A stretch of DNA of 31,543 nt from JAICNG01 sp035765135 (GTDB lineage: Bacteria; Gemmatimonadota; Gemmatimonadetes; Gemmatimonadales; Gemmatimonadaceae). The notes under the pieces are model-generated. The model ran no database searches. It worked only from the letters and a program-made list of their open reading frames with translations, and was not told where the DNA came from. A program made the position numbers and the translations under genes. Position 1 is the stretch's first letter, and every line of letters starts with the position of its first letter. The DNA is taken from positions 1 through 31,543 of the forward strand of contig DASTYE010000201.1 in NCBI GenBank assembly GCA_035765135.1. Reading direction: 5' to 3'. Below are positions 27,426 to 31,543 of this stretch, piece by piece.

Positions 27426-27454
27426 TTGACTCCCCCGGTACGAGAGACTAGATT
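27426..27454 (+). promoter_or_regulatory. Promoter of the rimP-nusA-ylxQ-infB operon
   Basis: TTGACT at 27426-27431 and TAGATT at 27449-27454 are separated by 17 nt. Transcription would begin near 27461, giving a leader of about 78 nt before rimP. The stretch 27375-27425 shows nothing else I can assign. Confidence 0.7.
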
Positions 27455-27486
27455 CACCATCGTCTCGCCAGCCGGTGGGCGAGTTG

Positions 27487-27518
27487 AATGTGGGGATGAT
27501 CCCCCACATTTTTTGTTT
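27487..27518 (+). terminator. Intrinsic-terminator-like hairpin in the rimP leader, possible attenuator
   Basis: AATGTGGGG (27487-27495), a 6-nt loop and CCCCACATT (27502-27510) form a perfect 9-bp stem, followed by a T-rich run (TTTTTTGTTT, 27509-27518). It lies downstream of the predicted transcription start and 20 nt upstream of rimP. It would therefore stop transcripts before the operon unless overridden. A second small stem, CTCGCC/GGCGAG at 27464-27469 and 27478-27483, precedes it. GTGGG at 27475-27479 could compete for CCCAC at 27503-27507. Confidence 0.7.
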
Positions 27519-27538
27519 CTGTAACCCTGCGATCTTAC

Positions 27539-27997
27539 GTGAACGAGGATCTGGAACCTCTTGTCTCGGCTACACTTGACGAGATGGACCTCGATGTCGT
27601 CGAAGTGCGCCGCGGGGGCTCGAGATCGAGGCCGACGATCGACGTTCGCGTGGAGCGCCGAGATGAGCGGCCGGTGACGGTGGACGACTGCGCACGCGCA
27701 TCGCGGGCGCTGGAAGCGAAGCTGGATGCGGATGGACGATTCGGTGATCGGTACGTGCTCGAAGTGTCGTCGCCCGGGGTCGAGCGGCCGTTGCTCAAGC
27801 CCCGCGACTGGCAGCGGTTCGCAGGACGCAAGGCGAAAGTGCTGAGCGAGGCGCTCGGCGGTCGTGAAGAAGTGGAGATCGTGGCGCTGGAGGGAGAGCC
27901 GGGAGGGGAAATCGTCGTCGTGCGTGATGCGCGTGGTTCCGAGAAGCGCTTCCCGCTCGCACAGGTTCGCGAGGCACGCCTCGCGTTTCATTGGTAA
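27539..27997 (+). CDS. rimP: Ribosome maturation factor RimP
   Basis: RimP assists late assembly of the 30S subunit. The 152-residue protein has the two-domain RimP layout with the diagnostic YVLEVSSPGVERPL at about 80-93. A C-terminal SH3-like domain follows (FAGRKAKVL, FPLAQVREARLAF). The start is GTG at 27539 with no visible Shine-Dalgarno, and no alternative start upstream in this frame fits better. Poor initiation may be part of its control, given the leader hairpin just upstream. nusA follows after 18 nt, the usual order in bacteria. Confidence 0.95.
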   Translation: MNEDLEPLVSATLDEMDLDVVEVRRGGSRSRPTIDVRVERRDERPVTVDDCARASRALEAKLDADGRFGDRYVLEVSSPGVERPLLKPRDWQRFAGRKAKVLSEALGGREEVEIVALEGEPGGEIVVVRDARGSEKRFPLAQVREARLAFHW

Positions 27998-28015
27998 GGT
28001 CCAAGGGAGTGGCCG

Positions 28016-29359
28016 ATGGTCAGCTCGTCTGACATCCTGAATGCGATTCGTGAGCTCGCGAATACGAAGCAGCTCGACAAAGCCGAGCTGCATGGCCTGT
28101 TGTCCGATGGAATTTTCGCGGCGCTCGCCAAGAGCTACGGTCCGACGGTTCAGGCCGAGGTCGATATCGACGAAGGGAGCGGGGAGATCAAGATCGTGCG
28201 GCTCCGCACGGTCGTCGATGGTGTGACCGACCCGAGTCGCGAGATCTCTCTCGAGGAAGCGCGCTTCTACGACGAGAGCTTCGAGCCGGGTGACGTCATG
28301 GAGGACGAGATCGACTTCGCGCAGTTCGGGCGGAACGCCGTCCAGGCCGCGAAGCAGCGCATCATCCAGCGCGTTCGCGAGCGCGAGCGCACGCGGATCC
28401 GCGATGAGTTCGCCGGACGTGTCGGCGACCTGCTCTCGGGCGAGGTCCAGCAGATCGAGCGCGGCAAGCTCGTCATCATGCTGAACAAGTTCCGCGAGGC
28501 CGAAGCGATCATGCCCTATCGCGAGCAGAACCATCGCGAGCATTTCCATCAGGGCGAGCCGATTCGAGCCGTGCTCAAGCGCGTCGAGGAGACGCCCAAG
28601 GGCCCCCGGCTGATTCTGAGCCGCGCCGATGGGCTCTTCGTGAAGGCCCTCTTCAAGCTCGAGGTGCCGGAGATCCAGCAGGGCATCGTCGACATCCGTG
28701 CGGTGGCCCGCGAAGTCGGCAGCCGGACGAAGATCGCGGTGTTCTCGCGTGATGACTCGATCGACCCGGTGGGCGCGTGTGTGGGTCTCAAGGGATCGCG
28801 TGTGCAGGCCGTGGTGAACGAGCTCGGTGGCGAGCGCATCGACATCGTGCCGTGGTCCTCGGATCCGGAGCGCTTCGCCAAGTTGGCCCTGGCGCCCGCG
28901 CGCATCGCGCGTGTCTTCAGCGATCCGGCGGCGAAGACGATTCAGGCCGTCGTCGATGAGGACCAGCTCTCCCTGGCGATCGGCAAGAACGGGCAGAACG
29001 TCCGCCTGGCCTCGGAGCTCACGGCGTGGAAAATCGACCTGTATTCGAGCCGTGAGTGGCTGGAGCGTGGTGGTGAGACGCCGCTCTTCGCGCCGCTGCC
29101 CGAGGAAGTCGATACGTCGGCGGACGTCAAGCTCTCGGAGATCGAGGGCCTTGGCCCGGCGACGGTCGCGGTGCTGGAAGACGCCGGCTACCGCACGCTC
29201 AACGACATCATCGATCTCGAGCGTGAGGACTTCCTGCGGTTGCCCGGTATCGCTCCCGAGGAAGCGGATCGCATTATGGCCATGCTGGATGAGCTGACCG
29301 AGGACGGCGCGGAAGAGACGCAATCGGCCTCCCAGCCTGACGAGGGCACGACGGTCTAG
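28016..29359 (+). CDS. nusA: Transcription termination/antitermination protein NusA
   Basis: NusA binds RNA polymerase and modulates pausing, intrinsic termination and antitermination. The 447-residue protein has the N-terminal polymerase-binding domain (about 1-130), an S1 domain (136-200), KH1 with GLKGSR at 258-262 and KH2 with AIGKNGQN at 321-328. A single C-terminal helix-hairpin-helix region lies at about 372-430 (LSEIEGLGPATVAVLEDAGY), followed by an acidic tail. AAGGGAG precedes the ATG at 28016. It overlaps the next gene by 1 nt (TAGTG). NusA autoregulation of its own operon is known elsewhere and would fit the leader hairpin here. Confidence 0.98.
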   Translation: MVSSSDILNAIRELANTKQLDKAELHGLLSDGIFAALAKSYGPTVQAEVDIDEGSGEIKIVRLRTVVDGVTDPSREISLEEARFYDESFEPGDVMEDEIDFAQFGRNAVQAAKQRIIQRVRERERTRIRDEFAGRVGDLLSGEVQQIERGKLVIMLNKFREAEAIMPYREQNHREHFHQGEPIRAVLKRVEETPKGPRLILSRADGLFVKALFKLEVPEIQQGIVDIRAVAREVGSRTKIAVFSRDDSIDPVGACVGLKGSRVQAVVNELGGERIDIVPWSSDPERFAKLALAPARIARVFSDPAAKTIQAVVDEDQLSLAIGKNGQNVRLASELTAWKIDLYSSREWLERGGETPLFAPLPEEVDTSADVKLSEIEGLGPATVAVLEDAGYRTLNDIIDLEREDFLRLPGIAPEEADRIMAMLDELTEDGAEETQSASQPDEGTTV

Positions 29360-29703
29360 TGCACGACGAGGTCGCGCGTCGGATGCTCGGCCTGCTGGGG
29401 TTGGGGGTGCGCGGTGGGGGAGCAGTGGTTGGCGTCGAGCAGGTGCGCGACGCCGCCAGACGTGGGAAACTGACGCTCGCGGTGGTTGCGCCCGATGCGT
29501 CGAGGCATAGTATCGCGAAGGTGAAGCCTCTGCTGGAGGCGAAACGGGTGCGTATTATTGAAGGACCGACGGCCACGCAGCTGGGGGCGGCCGTTGGACG
29601 TGAATCGACGGCGGCGGTTGGGGTACTCGATCGCAATCTCGCGCGTGGGATCCTCGCGATCGTGGATGGGGCTCAGACGAGCCCGACAGGAGGAAGCGTT
29701 TGA
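29359..29703 (+). CDS. YlxQ-like L7Ae/L30e-family RNA-binding protein
   Basis: The 114-residue protein sits between nusA and infB, where ylxQ usually lies, and reads as an L7Ae/L30e fold: RRMLGLLGLGVRGGGAVVGVEQVRDAARRGKLTLAVVAPDAS, a continuous match in style, split here by structure into helix-strand-helix-strand. A GVLDRNLARGILAIV end follows. Such proteins bind kink-turn RNA, and the cellular target is unknown. The start is GTG at 29359, sharing one base with the nusA stop. ylxR (DUF448), often located just before it, is absent. The end overlaps infB as TTGA. Confidence 0.85.
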   Translation: MHDEVARRMLGLLGLGVRGGGAVVGVEQVRDAARRGKLTLAVVAPDASRHSIAKVKPLLEAKRVRIIEGPTATQLGAAVGRESTAAVGVLDRNLARGILAIVDGAQTSPTGGSV

Positions 29704-31543
29704 TCAAGTTGCGTGTGCACGACCTGGCTGGGGAATTCGGCGTATCCAGTGACGAGCTGATGAGCCTGCTTCGTCAAATGGATGTGCCCGTGCGGAGCCA
29801 TCTGAGTCAGCTGACTGACGATCAGGTGGCACGACTGCGTGCGCGCTGGGAGCGCGAGAAGCGAGCACGCCAGGAGAAGCCGGCGACGGCAACGGCGACC
29901 CGGCGCCGCCGCGGCGTGGTCGCGGCTCCACCGCCGCCGCCTCCCGCGCCTGAAGCCACCGACGCCGGGGCGCCGAAGCGGCGCCGTCGTAAGGCGGCGG
30001 ACGTCGCGGCAGCCGCGGAGGCGCAGGCCGCCGCCGATGCGCAAGCCGAAGCGGACGCCGCCGAGGCCGAGGCTACCGGCGTCGAGATCGAGCCATTCAT
30101 TCCGGAGCCGCTGCCTGACGAGCGCCGGGCGGAGCCCTTCCGCGAGCTGCCGACGGAGCGCACCCCGGCGATCGAGCCCCGCGAGCGCGAACGCGAGCGC
30201 GTGCATCGCGCCGAACCGGAAGCGCCCGCCGAGCGCCCCGCAGTCGAGCGTCCGGCGGCGAGCATGCCCGCCGCTCCCTCGGCCACGCCGTCGGGACCCC
30301 GTCCGACGCCGATCTCCGATTGGTCGAGACCGCGTCCGGTGGTGCCCGGTCCGCCGCGTCCGAAACCGATCGCGACCGGTACGCCCTACACGACTCCGCG
30401 TCCGATCGCATCGGCCGCGCCTGGCGCAGGCACCGCGCCCGCCCGGCGCGACGACAAGAAGGGCGCCAAGCGCAAGAAGGGAAAGCGTGGCGCCGTCGAT
30501 CAGGAAGCAGTGGCGGCGAACATCAGCAAGACGATGAGCGCGTTGCGCGGAGCGCACGCCCGTCGTGGTGGACCGCGCCAGCGCGAGGATGGCACGTCGC
30601 GCGAAGAAATGGAGGCCATGCGGGCGGCGGCCGCGGAGCGCGAACGCAAGACCGTTCGCGTGAACGAGTTCATCACCGTCAGCGAGCTCGCCGACATCCT
30701 CAAGATCCCCGCGACGCAGATCGTGGCCTTCGCCTTCAAGAACCTCGGGCTCATGGTCACGATCAATCAGCGTCTCGACTTCGATCAGATCGAGCTGATC
30801 GCCGGCGAGTTCGGCTTTCAGGCGGTGCGCGAGCAGGAGTACGCCGCCGAATCCGCCGAAACGGTGGAAGTGGACCGCGAGGAGGATCGGCGGTCGCGCC
30901 CCCCGGTCGTCACGATCATGGGGCACGTCGACCATGGCAAGACCTCGCTGCTCGACTATATCCGCAAGGCGAACGTCGTCGCTGGCGAGGCGGGCGGAAT
31001 CACGCAGCACATCGGCGCGTACCAGGTCAAGCTGCCTAACGGCAAGGAGCTCACCTTCCTCGACACGCCGGGCCACGAGGCGTTCACCGCCATGCGCGCG
31101 CGCGGCGCGCAGGTCACCGACATCGTCGTGTTGGTCGTCGCCGCCGATGACTCGGTGATGCCGCAGACGGTCGAAGCCATCTCGCACGCGAAGAACGCCG
31201 GCGTTCCCATCGTCGTCGCCGTCAACAAGATCGACCTGCCGGGCGCGAACCCGGCGAAGGTGACGCAGGAGCTGCTCGAGCACGGTGTCGTCGTCGAGCA
31301 GTTCGGCGGCAGCACGCTGTCGACACCCATCTCGGCGAAGAAGGGCACGAACATCAGCGAGCTGCTCGATCAGATTCTCCTCCAGGCCGAGCTGCTCGAC
31401 TTGAAGGCGAACCCCGACAAGCGCGCGATTGGTACAGTCGTCGAGGCGCAGCTCGACCCGGGGAAGGGACCTGTCGCCACCGTCCTCGTCCAGAACGGGA
31501 CGCTGAAGGTCGGCGACGATTTCATCTGCGGCATGTACTCCGG
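29700..31543 (+). CDS. infB: Translation initiation factor IF-2, 3' end beyond the window
   Basis: IF-2 is the GTPase that brings fMet-tRNA to the 30S subunit and promotes subunit joining. The 614 codons visible start at TTG 29700, which overlaps the ylxQ stop (TTGA) and has a strong AGGAGGA about 5 nt upstream. The order is an IF2_N domain (1-50), a long Ala/Pro/Arg-rich linker (about 55-310) and a second IF2_N domain (about 320-380, VNEFITVSELADILKIPA). The G domain has G1 GHVDHGKT at 408-415, G3 DTPGHE at 455-460 and G4 NKID at 509-512, then the start of domain II. The C-terminal domains are cut off by the window end, not by mutation. Confidence 0.97.
   Translation, partial: MIKLRVHDLAGEFGVSSDELMSLLRQMDVPVRSHLSQLTDDQVARLRARWEREKRARQEKPATATATRRRRGVVAAPPPPPPAPEATDAGAPKRRRRKAADVAAAAEAQAAADAQAEADAAEAEATGVEIEPFIPEPLPDERRAEPFRELPTERTPAIEPRERERERVHRAEPEAPAERPAVERPAASMPAAPSATPSGPRPTPISDWSRPRPVVPGPPRPKPIATGTPYTTPRPIASAAPGAGTAPARRDDKKGAKRKKGKRGAVDQEAVAANISKTMSALRGAHARRGGPRQREDGTSREEMEAMRAAAAERERKTVRVNEFITVSELADILKIPATQIVAFAFKNLGLMVTINQRLDFDQIELIAGEFGFQAVREQEYAAESAETVEVDREEDRRSRPPVVTIMGHVDHGKTSLLDYIRKANVVAGEAGGITQHIGAYQVKLPNGKELTFLDTPGHEAFTAMRARGAQVTDIVVLVVAADDSVMPQTVEAISHAKNAGVPIVVAVNKIDLPGANPAKVTQELLEHGVVVEQFGGSTLSTPISAKKGTNISELLDQILLQAELLDLKANPDKRAIGTVVEAQLDPGKGPVATVLVQNGTLKVGDDFICGMYS

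Noticed and set aside
27416..29323. 635-codon open frame on the minus strand opposite rimP and nusA
   Set aside because: It is antisense to well-recognised RimP and NusA. Its product is a low-complexity Arg/Asp/His/Leu-rich sequence typical of frames opposite GC-rich genes.
29673..31283. 536-codon minus-strand open frame opposite infB
   Set aside because: Opposite IF-2 with its intact GTPase motifs. The translated sequence is Arg/Gly/His-rich with no recognisable domain.
29700..31543. Apparent truncation of infB
   Set aside because: The frame is open up to the last base, so the missing C-terminus is due to the window edge.

Overview
This is a GC-rich, gene-dense window of chromosomal housekeeping genes. 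Nothing in it looks like a phage, plasmid, IS element, CRISPR array or integron. The best guess at the source is a Gemmatimonadota (FCB-group) bacterium. This is inferred from the protein repertoire: a two-domain GlmU-like nucleotidyltransferase of the type known from the FCB group, BshA, a DGGGPS-like UbiA prenyltransferase, CIRCE-controlled groESL, GatCAB, and a histidine kinase with an HQLATP phosphoacceptor box. There is no rRNA or other direct taxonomic marker, so the phylum is a hypothesis.

Layout. (1) 2-7850, plus strand: a tightly packed string made of a BatD/BatE-like membrane TPR-SH3 protein (cut by the left edge), mutL, miaA, bshA, a UbiA prenyltransferase, uppP, birA and coaX. Most junctions overlap by 4-14 nt. 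(2) 7945-10131: a sigma70-type promoter and a perfect CIRCE operator, then groES and groEL, with a large heptamer-built hairpin between the two genes. (3) 10132-10315: an intergenic stretch of inverted tandem repeats and terminator-like hairpins separating convergent operons. (4) 14142-10316, minus strand: roadblock/LC7 protein, stand-alone receiver, ManC-type mannose-1-phosphate guanylyltransferase, GlmU-like enzyme and a YycJ-like metallo-beta-lactamase-fold hydrolase, with 4-nt overlaps at the last three junctions. (5) 14278-22708, plus strand: a putative lipoprotein, serS, an orphan sensor histidine kinase, pcrA/uvrD, gatC, gatA and gatB, read from a promoter that lies back to back with that of operon 4. 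(6) 25063-22678, minus strand: a PII-like protein, a DUF948-like membrane coiled-coil protein, a YtxH-like protein and a secreted zinc-dependent phospholipase C-like protein. (7) 25222-27214, plus strand: murA and pgeF. (8) 27215-27538: a MITE-like perfect inverted repeat, a promoter and a terminator-like leader hairpin. (9) 27539 to the right edge: rimP, nusA, a YlxQ/L7Ae-family gene and infB (cut by the window end).

How the genes fit together. The window covers envelope precursor supply (murA, pgeF, uppP, GlmU-like, ManC), translation (serS, gatCAB, miaA, rimP, nusA, infB), DNA repair (mutL, pcrA), cofactors and thiols (birA, coaX, bshA) and protein folding (groESL).

The most interesting signals are these. 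MurA carries Asp instead of the usual active-site Cys, which predicts intrinsic fosfomycin resistance. Three unrelated intergenic elements share one design: inverted arms built from short tandem repeats of 7, 9 and about 10 nt. A terminator-like hairpin lies between the rimP promoter and rimP, suggesting attenuation of the nusA-infB operon. Two adjacent envelope genes overlap by 107 nt. I did not find a clearly new multi-gene system. The least understood gene sets are the roadblock/receiver/sugar-nucleotide operon and the DUF948/YtxH/phospholipase operon.
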